A stretch of 64,000 nt of DNA from Microbacterium tenebrionis (GTDB lineage: Bacteria > Actinomycetota > Actinomycetes > Actinomycetales > Microbacteriaceae), in NCBI RefSeq assembly GCF_903645325.1, contig NZ_CAHJXQ010000002.1, forward strand, positions 372,001-436,000, given 5' to 3'. Below the pieces are notes generated by a model. The model ran no database searches. It saw only the letters and a program-made list of their open reading frames with translations, and was not told the origin of the DNA. Below are positions 38,358-47,100 of this stretch, piece by piece. A program made the position numbers and the translations under genes. Positions within the stretch are counted from its first letter, which is position 1. Every line of letters starts with the position of its first letter.

Positions 38358-39812
38358 ATGAAGTTCGTCACAGAGCAGCCCGCCGTCGATCTGACGTATT
38401 CGGACGTCTTCCTCGTGCCGAGCCGCTCGGGCATCACGAGCCGTCTCGAGGTCGATCTCGCTCCGCAGGACGGCACCCCCGCGACGATCCCGCTCGTCGC
38501 ATCGAACATGAATTCGGTGACCGGCCCGAGGCTCGCCGCCGTACTGGCCCGTCGAGGCGGTCTCGGCGTCCTGCCCCAGGACATGCCCCTGCAGGAGCTC
38601 GATGCGGCGATCCGCGAGGTCAAGGCGCAGCCGGTGGCCTGGGACACCCCGCTCGTGCTGTCGCCGTCCGCGACGGTGGCCGACGCGCTGGAGCTGATCC
38701 CGCCGGTGAGTGGGCACGGTCTCGTCGTGGCCGAGGGCGCCGGGCGGATCGAGGCATCGGCCGTGCGCGGCATCCTGCCGGCCACGCGCCTGGCGACCGC
38801 GCTTCCCGATGCGCAGCTGGGCGACCTCGTGCACACCGGCAGTCCGGCGCTCGAGGCCGCGGACGTCGGCGACGCCCGCGCCGCCTTCGACGTCATCACC
38901 GAGACCGGCGCGGACCTCGTCACGATCATCGATCACGGTCACCTCGTCGGCACGCTCAGCGCGCGCAGTGCGCTGCGCTCCACTCTCTACGGGCCCGCGG
39001 TCGATGCGGACGGCCGCCTCGCGGTCGCCGCCGCGGTGGGTATCAACGGCGACGTCGCGGAGAAGGCGCGGGCCCTGGCGGCCGCCGGAGTCGACGTACT
39101 CGTGATCGACACGGCGCACGGACATCAGGAGGGCATGCTGCGCGCCCTCGCCACCGTGTCGTCGTTGAACCTCGGCATCCCGCTCGTGGCCGGCAACATC
39201 GTCACGGCCGACGGTGCGAACGACCTCGTCGACGCAGGCGCGTCGATCCTCAAGGTCGGGGTCGGACCCGGCGCCATGTGCACGACCCGCATGATGACGG
39301 CGGTGGGGCGCCCGCAGTTCTCCGCGGTGCTCGAGACCGCCGAGGCGGCGAAGGCGAGCGGCGCGCACGTGTGGGCCGACGGCGGCGTGCGCTATCCGCG
39401 GGATGTGGCGCTCGCGCTCGCCGCGGGCGCCGCGTCCGTCATGATCGGCTCGTGGTTCGCCGGCACGATCGAGGCGCCGGGGCGCCTGCAGGCGGATGCC
39501 GATGGACGGGTCTACAAGGAATCGTGGGGCATGGCCTCGACCAAGGCCGTGCAGGCGCGCTTCGGCCGCCTCGACGCCTACGAGCGGGCGCGCAAGGAAC
39601 TGTTCGCCGAGGGGATCTCCTCTTCGAGGATCTACCTCGACCCGCTGCGGCCGGGCGTCGAGGACCTGCTCGACATGATCACCTCGGGTGTGCGCTCGTC
39701 GTTCACCTACGCCGGGGCCTCATCCGTGCCCGAGTTCCATGACCGCGCCCTGGTGGGACGGCAGTCGGCGGCGGGCTACGAGGAGGGCAAGGCTCTGCCG
39801 GTCAGCTGGTGA
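38358..39812 (+). CDS. guaB1: GuaB1 family IMP dehydrogenase-related protein (GMP reductase)
   Basis: A 484-residue TIM-barrel protein starting MKFVTEQPAVDLTYSDVFLVPS, with ATIPLVASNMNSVTG, a Bateman (CBS pair) insertion at about 95-215, ALAAAGVDVLVIDTAHGHQ, and the catalytic cysteine loop VGVGPGAMCTTRMM. The flap sequence differs from true IMPDH. Actinobacterial GuaB1 proteins have been reported to be GMP reductases, returning GMP to IMP, rather than IMP dehydrogenases; that is family knowledge. Divergent from kgd. Confidence 0.9.
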   Translation: MKFVTEQPAVDLTYSDVFLVPSRSGITSRLEVDLAPQDGTPATIPLVASNMNSVTGPRLAAVLARRGGLGVLPQDMPLQELDAAIREVKAQPVAWDTPLVLSPSATVADALELIPPVSGHGLVVAEGAGRIEASAVRGILPATRLATALPDAQLGDLVHTGSPALEAADVGDARAAFDVITETGADLVTIIDHGHLVGTLSARSALRSTLYGPAVDADGRLAVAAAVGINGDVAEKARALAAAGVDVLVIDTAHGHQEGMLRALATVSSLNLGIPLVAGNIVTADGANDLVDAGASILKVGVGPGAMCTTRMMTAVGRPQFSAVLETAEAAKASGAHVWADGGVRYPRDVALALAAGAASVMIGSWFAGTIEAPGRLQADADGRVYKESWGMASTKAVQARFGRLDAYERARKELFAEGISSSRIYLDPLRPGVEDLLDMITSGVRSSFTYAGASSVPEFHDRALVGRQSAAGYEEGKALPVSW

Positions 39813-39857
39813 CCGGGATTCACAGCGGAATCAACGCAGGCGCGGCGAGCGACTCGC

Positions 39858-39863
39858 TAGAAT
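39858..39863 (+). promoter_or_regulatory. -10 element upstream of the CNNM operon
   Basis: TAGAAT, a strong -10, ends 9 nt before the leader ORF start at 39873 and about 80 nt before the CNNM gene start. Confidence 0.5.
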
Positions 39864-39872
39864 CTTTCCATC

Positions 39873-39944
39873 ATGGACGACCCTCCCAGTTGTAGTACCT
39901 CGCCCCACTGCCCGCGCTTGCACTCCGAGGAGGGGAGCGTCTGA
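39873..39944 (+). CDS. Leader peptide ORF (23 codons) coupled to the CNNM operon
   Basis: An ATG just downstream of a TAGAAT -10 opens 23 codons. The product starts MDDPPSCSTSPHC and ends LHSEEGSV. Its stop TGA shares its last base with the next ATG (TGATG at 39942-39946), the classic arrangement for translational coupling. It has two Cys and four Pro and is probably a short regulatory leader. Whether it is translated is inference. Confidence 0.4.
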   Translation: MDDPPSCSTSPHCPRLHSEEGSV

Positions 39945-41263
39945 TGGATTACGTCATGCTGGGCGTGGGGCTCCTGCTCACGGTGGGGACGGGTCTGTTC
40001 GTCGCCAGCGAGTTCGCGCTCGTCAACCTGGACCGCGCTGAGCTCGAGGCGAGGCAGGCGCGCGGCGAATCACGGCTGTCGTTGACGATCAGCGCGCTCA
40101 AGCACACCTCCACCCACCTCTCGTCCGCGCAGCTCGGCATCACACTGACCACGCTGCTGACCGGCTACACGATGGAACCGGCGCTGTCGAACCTGCTGCG
40201 GCCGGTGCTGACCGGTTGGGGGATCGCTGAAGCCGTCGTCGCTCCGATCGCCACGGTCGTGGCGATGCTCGTCGCCACCGTGCTGTCGATGATCCTCGGC
40301 GAACTCGTCCCGAAGAACTTCGCCCTCGCGATCCCGCGTCAGACGGCGAAGCTCGTGGTGCCGTTCCAAGTGGCCTTCACCACGGTATTCAAGCCCGCGA
40401 TCCTGCTCCTCAACGGAAGCGCCAACGGCATCCTGCGCTCGATGGGCATCGAGCCCAAGGAGGAGCTCTCCGGAGCCCGTACGGCCGAGGAGCTCTCGTC
40501 GCTCGTGCGCCGCTCCGCCAGCGCGGGCGTGCTCGAGGCCGACACCGCGACCCTGCTCGACCGCAGCCTGACCTTCGCCCGCCTGTCGGCCGCCGACGTC
40601 ATGACGCCCCGCCCGAGCATGCACGCGATCGCCGCGAGCGACTCGGCGGAGGATGTCATCCAGCTCGCCCGCCGCACCGGCCACAGCCGCTTCCCCGTCT
40701 ACGAGGACGATCTCGACGACATCACGGGCGTCGTGCATCTGAAGGCCGCCGTCTCCGTGCCGCGCGAGCGTCGCAGCGAGGTGCCCGTCGGGGCGCTGTC
40801 GACCGAGCCGCTGCGTGTGCCCGAGACGCTGCACCTCGACGTGCTCATCTCGGAGCTGCGCGCCAAGGGATATCAGCTCGCGATCGTCGTCGACGAGTAC
40901 GGCGGCACCGCGGGCATCGTGACCCTCGAGGATCTCGTGGAGGAGATCGTCGGCGAGGTCTCCGACGAGCACGACCGCAGCCGTGCCGGCGTCGTCCGCG
41001 GACGCGACTCCATCACGTTCCCCGGCGAGCTGCGTCCGGATGAACTCAAGAACAGGACGGGCATCGACGTGCCGGAGGGCGATGTGTACGACACCGTCGG
41101 CGGATACATCATGAGCGTGCTCGAGCGCGTGCCGTCCACGGGCGACGAGGTCGCCCTCGACTCCGGCGTCCTCCAGGTCGTGCGCATGGACGGCCGTCGT
41201 GTCGATCGCATCCGGTACACGCCGGAGCCGGTCGATGCCGCGAGTGAGGAGGTGACACGATGA
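39944..41263 (+). CDS. CNNM/CorC family membrane protein with CBS pair (first of two)
   Basis: A 439-residue protein. The N-terminal DUF21/CNNM domain has four hydrophobic segments, beginning VMLGVGLLLTVGTGLFVASEFALVN, and the family motif ILGELVPKNFALAIP. A CBS pair follows (about 215-335; VMTPRPSMHAI, GHSRFPVYEDDLDDITGVVHLK, VVDEYGGTAGIVTLEDLVEEIVGEV), then a C-terminal CorC_HlyC domain. These proteins, often called hemolysins, are Mg2+/Co2+ transport or efflux proteins. GAGGAGGGGAG precedes the start. It overlaps the second copy by 4 nt. Confidence 0.9.
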   Translation: MDYVMLGVGLLLTVGTGLFVASEFALVNLDRAELEARQARGESRLSLTISALKHTSTHLSSAQLGITLTTLLTGYTMEPALSNLLRPVLTGWGIAEAVVAPIATVVAMLVATVLSMILGELVPKNFALAIPRQTAKLVVPFQVAFTTVFKPAILLLNGSANGILRSMGIEPKEELSGARTAEELSSLVRRSASAGVLEADTATLLDRSLTFARLSAADVMTPRPSMHAIAASDSAEDVIQLARRTGHSRFPVYEDDLDDITGVVHLKAAVSVPRERRSEVPVGALSTEPLRVPETLHLDVLISELRAKGYQLAIVVDEYGGTAGIVTLEDLVEEIVGEVSDEHDRSRAGVVRGRDSITFPGELRPDELKNRTGIDVPEGDVYDTVGGYIMSVLERVPSTGDEVALDSGVLQVVRMDGRRVDRIRYTPEPVDAASEEVTR

Positions 41264-42321
41264 GCGACTGGATGGGAATCGTCTGGCTCGTGATCCTGCT
41301 CGTCGCGAACGCCTTCTTCGTCGGGGCAGAGTTCGCCGTGATCTCAGCGCGCCGATCGCAGATCGAGCCGCGTGCGGAACGGGGCTCCCGTGCGGCGAAG
41401 ACAGCGCTGTTCGCGATGGAGCACGCGACGCTCATGCTCGCCACCTCGCAGCTGGGCATCACGATCTGCTCGCTGCTGATCCTGAACGTCTCAGAGCCCG
41501 CCATCCACCATCTGCTGGCCGTGCCGATGCACGCCCTCGGGTGGGCCGAGCCCGTCGTCGATATCACCGGCTTCGTGATCGCGCTGGTGCTGGTCTCGTA
41601 CCTGCACGTCGTGTTCGGCGAGATGGTCCCGAAGAACCTCGCGTTCTCGGTGCCGGACCGGGCCGTGCTCATGCTCGCACCTCCGCTGGTGTGGATCTCG
41701 AAGGTGTTCCACCCCGTCATCTGGTTGCTCAACGCCGCAGCCAACGCCGTGCTGCGCCTGTTCCGCGTCGAGCCGAAGAACGAGGCGGCATCGACCTTCA
41801 CGATCGACGAGGTCGCGACGATCGTCGACCAGTCGCGCCGTGAGGGCGTGCTCGCCGACGCCTCGGGCGCGGTGGCCAACGCGGTCGAGTTCACCGACAA
41901 GAAGGCGCGCGACGTCGCAGTCGGACTCGGCGACCTCGTCACCCTGCCGCAGACGACGACGCCCGACGACATCGAGCGCGCGGTCGCCCGGTACGGCTTC
42001 TCGCGCTACGTGATCGTGGACGACGATGGCGCCCCGATCGGGTACGTGCACCTCAAGGACATCCTCCGGGCCTCGGAGGGGGAGGATGCCGCGTCGAAGG
42101 CGGCGGCCCCGATCCCGTCCAAGCGCATCCACCACATGGTGCCCGTGCAGGAGGACACCGATCTCGAGGACGCCCTCGCGATCATGCGCCGTGCGGGACG
42201 GCACCTGGCGAAGGTGCGCAACGCTCAGGGTGAGACGACCGCGGTGCTCTTCCTCGAGGACATCATCGAAGAGCTCGTCGGGGAAGTGCAGGATGCGACG
42301 CGGCGGGTGCACGGCCGCTAG
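41260..42321 (+). CDS. CNNM/CorC family membrane protein with CBS pair (second, lacks CorC_HlyC domain)
   Basis: A 353-residue paralogue with the same DUF21 domain (MGIVWLVILLVANAFFVGAEFAVIS, FGEMVPKNLAFSVP) and a CBS pair that ends LEDIIEELVGEVQDATRRV. No C-terminal CorC_HlyC domain follows. The start overlaps the stop of the first copy (ATGA). The tandem of a long and a short copy suggests a heteromeric transporter; this pairing is common in actinobacteria. Confidence 0.9.
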   Translation: MSDWMGIVWLVILLVANAFFVGAEFAVISARRSQIEPRAERGSRAAKTALFAMEHATLMLATSQLGITICSLLILNVSEPAIHHLLAVPMHALGWAEPVVDITGFVIALVLVSYLHVVFGEMVPKNLAFSVPDRAVLMLAPPLVWISKVFHPVIWLLNAAANAVLRLFRVEPKNEAASTFTIDEVATIVDQSRREGVLADASGAVANAVEFTDKKARDVAVGLGDLVTLPQTTTPDDIERAVARYGFSRYVIVDDDGAPIGYVHLKDILRASEGEDAASKAAAPIPSKRIHHMVPVQEDTDLEDALAIMRRAGRHLAKVRNAQGETTAVLFLEDIIEELVGEVQDATRRVHGR

Positions 42322-42348
42322 CTCATCGGCCGCCAGGCCGCCGCAGGA

Positions 42349-43416
42349 TCAGCGCCAGCGAGCGCGCAGGTACTGCGGCGGCCAGGTGGTCTCGGCGCCG
42401 AGCTCATGCGCGGCACGAAGGCCGAAGTGCGGATCGCGCAACCACTCGCGGCCGGCGAAGACGGCATCCGCCGAACCGCTCGCGAGCACCTGCTCGGCCT
42501 GTTCGGCCGCCGTGATCAGCCCGACGGCGCTGACCGGGATCCTCCCGCTCTGCCGGACCGTCGCCGCCAGCGGCACCTGGTAACCGGGGTGCACGTCGAT
42601 GCGCTGATGCGCGACGAGTCCGCCGCTGGAGACGTCGATCAGGTCGGCGCCGCGGGCGATCGCCCAGTCCGAGACCTGCGCGGCCTCGTCGGGGGTGAAG
42701 CCGCCATCGGCATGGTCGGTCGCCGAGATCCGCACGAAGACGGGCACCGCGTCGCCGGCTGTCTCGCGCACCGCGTCGAGCACGCGCAGCAGCAGCCGCG
42801 CCCTGTTCTCCAGCGTGCCGCCATACTCGTCGGTGCGCAGGTTCGACAGCGGCGAGAGGAACTGGTGCAGCAGGTATCCGTGTGCACCGTGCAGCTCGAG
42901 AACGTCGAACCCGGCATCCACTGCGCGTCTCGCCGCCGACGCGAAGCCCGCGACGACGCGTTCGATGCCTGCGGCATCCAGCGCGACCGGTTCCGCGAAG
43001 CCGTCGAAAGCGATGGCGGACGGCGCGACCGTCTGCCAGCCGCCCTCGCTCGCGGGAACCGACCCGCGCTCGTCCGCCCACGGCCACCACGTCGACGCCT
43101 TGCGCCCGGCGTGCGCGAGCTGGACGCCGGCGACGCCGCCGCGGTCGTGGATCGCTTGGACGATCGGCGCCCAGGCGTCGCGCTGCTCATCGGTCCAGAT
43201 CCCGGCGTCGCGCGGGGAGATGCGGCCCTCCGGTACGACCGCGGTCGCCTCGGCGACGATGAGGCCGGCGCCGCCGGACGCGAATTGCGCGAGATGCGTG
43301 TGGTGCCACTCCTGCACGACGCCGTCGACGGCGCTGTACATGCACATGGGCGACACCCACAGTCGGTTGCGGAAGGTCACGGAGCGGATGCTGAGAGGGG
43401 AGAACAGGAGAGTCAC
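42349..43416 (-). CDS. Old Yellow Enzyme, YqjM-like NADH:flavin oxidoreductase
   Basis: A 355-residue FMN-dependent TIM-barrel ene-reductase. SPLSIRSVTFRNRLWVSPMCMYSA carries the YqjM-class Cys and Tyr. GVQLAHAGRKAS and HGAHGYLLHQFLSPLSN carry the conserved substrate-binding His residues. It reduces activated C=C bonds of enones and may detoxify electrophiles. It starts at GTG 43416. Divergent from nnrD, with 52 nt between the starts. Confidence 0.9.
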   Translation of the reverse strand: MTLLFSPLSIRSVTFRNRLWVSPMCMYSAVDGVVQEWHHTHLAQFASGGAGLIVAEATAVVPEGRISPRDAGIWTDEQRDAWAPIVQAIHDRGGVAGVQLAHAGRKASTWWPWADERGSVPASEGGWQTVAPSAIAFDGFAEPVALDAAGIERVVAGFASAARRAVDAGFDVLELHGAHGYLLHQFLSPLSNLRTDEYGGTLENRARLLLRVLDAVRETAGDAVPVFVRISATDHADGGFTPDEAAQVSDWAIARGADLIDVSSGGLVAHQRIDVHPGYQVPLAATVRQSGRIPVSAVGLITAAEQAEQVLASGSADAVFAGREWLRDPHFGLRAAHELGAETTWPPQYLRARWR

Positions 43417-43455
43417 TCTTCGACCGTAGTGCCGCAGCGGCCGGGGTCGGCGCGA

Positions 43456-43461
43456 TAGCGT
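43456..43461 (+). promoter_or_regulatory. -10 element, leaderless nnrD
   Basis: TAGCGT ends 7 nt before the ATG at 43469. Confidence 0.5.
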
Positions 43462-43468
43462 GGAACCC

Positions 43469-44299
43469 ATGGTCGACGTACGCGAATGGTCCCGTGCGGA
43501 CACCGTGACGCATCTGCGCGTGCCGACCGCAGCCGACGACAAGTATTCACGGGGCGTCGTCGCCCTGCGCACCGGCTCGGACGCGTATCCGGGTGCGGCG
43601 GTGCTCGGCGTCGAGGCCGCCTGGCGCACAGGAGCGGGATTCGTGCGCTTCGTCGGAGACGGCCGCGCCGCGGATGCCGTGATCGCCCGGCGCCCGGAGA
43701 CCGTGACCGGTCGCGAGGTCGGGGCGACGCGGGTGGACGCCTGGGTCATCGGGTCCGGCACGTCCGCTCAGGACCGTGCTCCCGAGGAGGAAGCAGCACT
43801 GCGGAGCATCCTGAACAGCGACGCTCCCGTGATCGTCGATGCCGGCGCACTGGAGCTCGCCGCGCGCAGCCGTGCCCCGAAGATCATCACCCCGCACGCC
43901 GGCGAATTCGCCCGGCTGCGCCAGACACTGCGTCTGCAGCCCGACGGCGACCGCGCCGCCCAAGCCGTCGAGGTCGCCGCGCTCCTGGACGCCGTCGTCC
44001 TGCTCAAGGGCGCGACCACGCTCATCGCCGGCCCCGACGGCGTCGTCCTCTCGACGGCGTCGGCGCCATCCTGGCTGGCCACGGCCGGAGCAGGCGACGT
44101 GCTCGCCGGCGTCCTCGGCGCTCTCGTCGCTGCGAATCCGACCGCACCGCTCGCCGAGGTCGCGGCATCCGGCGCCTGGTTGCACGGCTACGCCGCGACC
44201 CTGGCCGCCGGGCGCACCGGAGGTCGACCCGGGCGCCCGATCGTCGCCCTGGACGTCGCCGAGCACGTGCCGACCGCGATCGGGGACCTGCTGTCGTGA
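43469..44299 (+). CDS. nnrD: ADP-dependent NAD(P)H-hydrate dehydratase
   Basis: A 276-residue ribokinase-like protein. KYSRGVVALRTGSDAYPGAAVL, DAWVIGSGTS, PKIITPHAGEFARL and ATAGAGDVLAGVLGAL are the family motifs. It repairs the damaged NADHX/NADPHX hydrates with ADP. The epimerase domain often fused to it is absent, so an epimerase (NnrE) must be encoded elsewhere. Its stop overlaps the GTG of the next gene (GTGA). Confidence 0.92.
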   Translation: MVDVREWSRADTVTHLRVPTAADDKYSRGVVALRTGSDAYPGAAVLGVEAAWRTGAGFVRFVGDGRAADAVIARRPETVTGREVGATRVDAWVIGSGTSAQDRAPEEEAALRSILNSDAPVIVDAGALELAARSRAPKIITPHAGEFARLRQTLRLQPDGDRAAQAVEVAALLDAVVLLKGATTLIAGPDGVVLSTASAPSWLATAGAGDVLAGVLGALVAANPTAPLAEVAASGAWLHGYAATLAAGRTGGRPGRPIVALDVAEHVPTAIGDLLS

Positions 44300-45525
44300 A
44301 AGCGCGCGTCGCGGCCGCATGGGCCGCCTTCCTCGCCGCGCACGTGCTCATCGCGTGGCTCGGCTGGGGGCTTCCCACCCAGCCGATGGGCGATGTCGTC
44401 CTCGTCTACCAGCCGTGGTCGTCGGCGGCGCTCAGCGGGGGCCCGATCGTCGGGATCACGGAGTCGGGGGTGTATCCGCAGCCGGCCCTGCTGCCGATGC
44501 TCCTCACGCAGCTGATCGCGTGGCCGCTGAACGGCGTCGTCGGCACGACCGGCGCCTACCTGATCGGCTGGGCCGTGCTCGTGACCGCGGTCGATGCGGT
44601 CGGCTTCGGGGTGCTCGTCGGCCGGACCGGTACGGCGGCGCGGCGTTCGGCCGGCTGGTTCTGGACCACTGCCCTCGTGCTGCTCGGGCCGATCGCGATG
44701 TACCGCATCGACGCGATCACCGTGCCCCTGGCCGTGATCGGCGGATGCTGGCTCGTGAAGCGCCCTGCCGTCGCCGCCGCGATCCTGACATTCGCCGCCT
44801 GGATCAAGATCTGGCCCGGTGCGCTCGTCGTCGCGGCCGTGGTCGCGGCGAAGGCTCGGATGCGGATGCTGCTCGCCATCCTCGCCGTCATCGCCGGGAT
44901 CATCGTGGTCCTGTTCGTCCTCGGAGCGGACCGCCACCTGTTCGGGTTCGTCTTCGAGCAGACCGGCAGGGGGCTGCAGATCGAAGCGGTCGCGGCGACT
45001 CCGTTCCTGTGGCTGGCGACGGCGGGAGCGGCATCCATCGACTACAGCTACGAGATCCTCACCTTCCAGATCGGGGCGCCCGGCGTCGAGATCGTGGCGG
45101 CGCTTCTGACCCCGCTCATGGCGCTCGCCGCAGCAGGAGCGGCCGTGTACGGGACGATCAAGGCCGTGCGCGGAGCATCCTTCCCGAGACTGTTCCCACC
45201 CCTCGCGCTCACGATCGTGACGGTGCTCATCGTGACGAACAAGGTCGGCTCACCGCAGTTCCAGACCTGGCTGATCGCGCCGATCATCCTGTGGATCCTG
45301 CTCGACCGGACTCATTCGGGTCTGCCCGCCGGGCTCGCGCTCGCGATCAGCGCGCTGACGTTCCTCGTCTACCCGCTGACGTACGCCGGTCTTCTGGCGG
45401 CTGAGACCGTCCCGATCCTCCTGCTCACCCTCCGCAACGCGCTCGTCATCGTCCTGCTGATCGTCGCCGTGCGTGCACTGATCCGCGTTCCGTCCACCCG
45501 GGGATCGTCCCCGCAGAGAAACTGA
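44296..45525 (+). CDS. Multi-pass membrane protein, GT-C-like (DUF2029/GT87-like)
   Basis: A 409-residue integral membrane protein with about ten hydrophobic segments. WGLPTQPMGDVVLVYQPWSSAAL after the first segment contains the acidic position typical of polyprenol-sugar-dependent mannosyltransferases, followed by SGVYPQPALLPMLL. WIKIWPGALVVAAVVAAK and VTNKVGSPQFQTWL are further conserved-looking parts. I infer a GT-C glycosyltransferase that adds a sugar to envelope glycans; sequence evidence for the substrate is lacking. The GTG start overlaps the nnrD stop. Confidence 0.6.
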   Translation: MKARVAAAWAAFLAAHVLIAWLGWGLPTQPMGDVVLVYQPWSSAALSGGPIVGITESGVYPQPALLPMLLTQLIAWPLNGVVGTTGAYLIGWAVLVTAVDAVGFGVLVGRTGTAARRSAGWFWTTALVLLGPIAMYRIDAITVPLAVIGGCWLVKRPAVAAAILTFAAWIKIWPGALVVAAVVAAKARMRMLLAILAVIAGIIVVLFVLGADRHLFGFVFEQTGRGLQIEAVAATPFLWLATAGAASIDYSYEILTFQIGAPGVEIVAALLTPLMALAAAGAAVYGTIKAVRGASFPRLFPPLALTIVTVLIVTNKVGSPQFQTWLIAPIILWILLDRTHSGLPAGLALAISALTFLVYPLTYAGLLAAETVPILLLTLRNALVIVLLIVAVRALIRVPSTRGSSPQRN

Positions 45526-45533
45526 GGTCCACC

Positions 45534-45857
45534 ATGCTCATCGCCTTCTCCGTCGCCCCGTCCGGCACCGGCAGCGCCGATGCCTCCGTGCACGACGCGG
45601 TCGCCGCAGCGGTCGCGGTCATCCGGGCCTCCGGGCTCCCGCACCGGACCACCAGCATGTTCACCGAGATCGAGGGCCCGGACTGGGACACCGTGATGGA
45701 CGTCGTCAAGCGCGCCACCGAAGCGGTCATGCCGTTCGGCTCGCGGGTCTCGCTCGTGCTCAAGGCCGACATCCGACCCGGGTACTCCGGTGAGCTCGAC
45801 GCGAAGGTCGACCGGCTCGAGGCCGCGATCTCCGAGCGCGAGGACTCGCCCTCCTGA
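45534..45857 (+). CDS. MTH1187-family thiamine-binding protein
   Basis: A 107-residue DUF77/YqgV-like protein: MLIAFSVAPSGTGSADASVHDAVAAAV, SGLPHRTTSMFTEIEG and FGSRVSLVLKADIRPGYSGELDAKV. Members bind thiamine and its analogues and lie near thiamine transport genes; none is visible here. It follows the membrane protein by 8 nt, so it is on the nnrD operon. Confidence 0.85.
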   Translation: MLIAFSVAPSGTGSADASVHDAVAAAVAVIRASGLPHRTTSMFTEIEGPDWDTVMDVVKRATEAVMPFGSRVSLVLKADIRPGYSGELDAKVDRLEAAISEREDSPS

Positions 45858-45864
45858 CCGCCGG

Positions 45865-45870
45865 TACGAT
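45865..45870 (+). promoter_or_regulatory. -10 element, leaderless MFS gene
   Basis: TACGAT ends 6 nt before the GTG at 45877. Confidence 0.55.
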
Positions 45871-45876
45871 GGGCTG

Positions 45877-47091
45877 GTGACTCACTCCTCGACTGTTTCG
45901 AGGGGTTCGGCGATGATGGCGCTCCTCTCTCTCGCCATCGGCTCCTTCGGCATCGGCATGACCGAGTTCGTCGTCATGGGGCTCCTGCCGAACATCGCAC
46001 AGGACCTGCTGCCGGCGCAGTGGGCCGTGTCCCACGAGGAGGCCATCGGGCAGACCGGTATCCTCATCTCGCTCTACGCGCTCGGCGTGGTCATCGGTGC
46101 CCCGACGATCGCGGGGATGGTCGCGCGGTTCCCGCGGCATCGCGTCATGCTCGGTCTCGCCATCGCCCTGACCGTGTTCAACGCCCTCACCGTCTTCATG
46201 CCCACCTTCGGGCTCGTCGGCGCCTCGCGACTGCTCGCCGGTCTTCCGCACGGCGCCTACTTCGGCATCGGGGCGCTCGTCGCCGCCGATGTCCTCGGCC
46301 CGGGGAAGCGCGCGCAGGGCGTCGCGTTCATCCTCACCGGGCTCACCGTCGCGAATGTCGTCGGAGTGCCGCTGGGCACCTTCCTCGGCCAGCAGTGGGG
46401 TTGGCGGACGGCGTTCCTCGTCGTGGCCGTGGTCTTCGCGCTCGCCGCAGTCAGCATCGCCGCGTTCGTTCCGAAGCATCCGGGCGAGCCGGGACGCACC
46501 CTGCGCTCCGAGCTCGGCGTGTTCCGGGTCGGACAGGTCTGGCTGACGCTGGGGATCGGGGCGATCGGCTTCGGCGGCTTCTTCGCCGTGTACAGCTTCA
46601 TAGCCCCGCTCGTCACGGACGTCGCCGGCTCACCGGAGTGGGCGGTGCCGATCGTGCTCGTGATCGTCGGTCTCGGCATGACGGTCGGCAACCTGCTCGG
46701 CGGCTACATGGCCGACCGGGATCTTCGGCGGACGCTCATCTTCGGCATGGGCGCCATGGTGGTCGTGCTCGTGCTGCTGGCGCTGCTGTCGTTCCAGATC
46801 GTGGTGCTCGCCGTGCTCGCGTTCGGGGTGGGCCTGGTGTCGTCGGTGCTGAGCCCGGCGATCCAGACCCGCCTCATGGACGTCGCCGGCGACAACCAGT
46901 CGATCGCAGCGGCGATGAACCATTCCGCTCTCAACATCGGCAACAGTCTCGGTGCCTTCCTGGGCGGAACGGTCATCGGGCTGGGCTGGGGCTTCACCGC
47001 CCCGGCGTGGACGGGAGCGGTTCTCGCGCTCATCGGCCTCGGCATCCTGACCATCGCCTATCGCGCCGAGCGGGTGGCTGTGGCCGCGTAG
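45877..47091 (+). CDS. MFS transporter, DHA1 drug/sugar efflux type
   Basis: A 404-residue protein with 12 predicted membrane segments. FGIGMTEFVVMGLLPNIAQDL is typical of the AraJ/YdhP-like DHA1 proteins, with motif A region GVVIGAPTIAGMVARFPRHRVM, then GASRLLAGLPHGAYFGIG and, after a central loop, the second half. Substrates in this group include drugs, sugars and nucleosides. GTG 45877 is chosen because the -10 fits and upstream residues are unlike the family. Its stop TAG forms part of the -10 of the NUDIX gene. Confidence 0.88.
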   Translation: MTHSSTVSRGSAMMALLSLAIGSFGIGMTEFVVMGLLPNIAQDLLPAQWAVSHEEAIGQTGILISLYALGVVIGAPTIAGMVARFPRHRVMLGLAIALTVFNALTVFMPTFGLVGASRLLAGLPHGAYFGIGALVAADVLGPGKRAQGVAFILTGLTVANVVGVPLGTFLGQQWGWRTAFLVVAVVFALAAVSIAAFVPKHPGEPGRTLRSELGVFRVGQVWLTLGIGAIGFGGFFAVYSFIAPLVTDVAGSPEWAVPIVLVIVGLGMTVGNLLGGYMADRDLRRTLIFGMGAMVVVLVLLALLSFQIVVLAVLAFGVGLVSSVLSPAIQTRLMDVAGDNQSIAAAMNHSALNIGNSLGAFLGGTVIGLGWGFTAPAWTGAVLALIGLGILTIAYRAERVAVAA

Positions 47092-47094
47092 GCT
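47089..47094 (+). promoter_or_regulatory. -10 element made of the MFS stop codon, leaderless NUDIX gene
   Basis: TAGGCT begins with the MFS stop TAG (47089-47091) and ends 6 nt before the NUDIX ATG. Confidence 0.5.
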
Positions 47095-47100
47095 GGCGGC

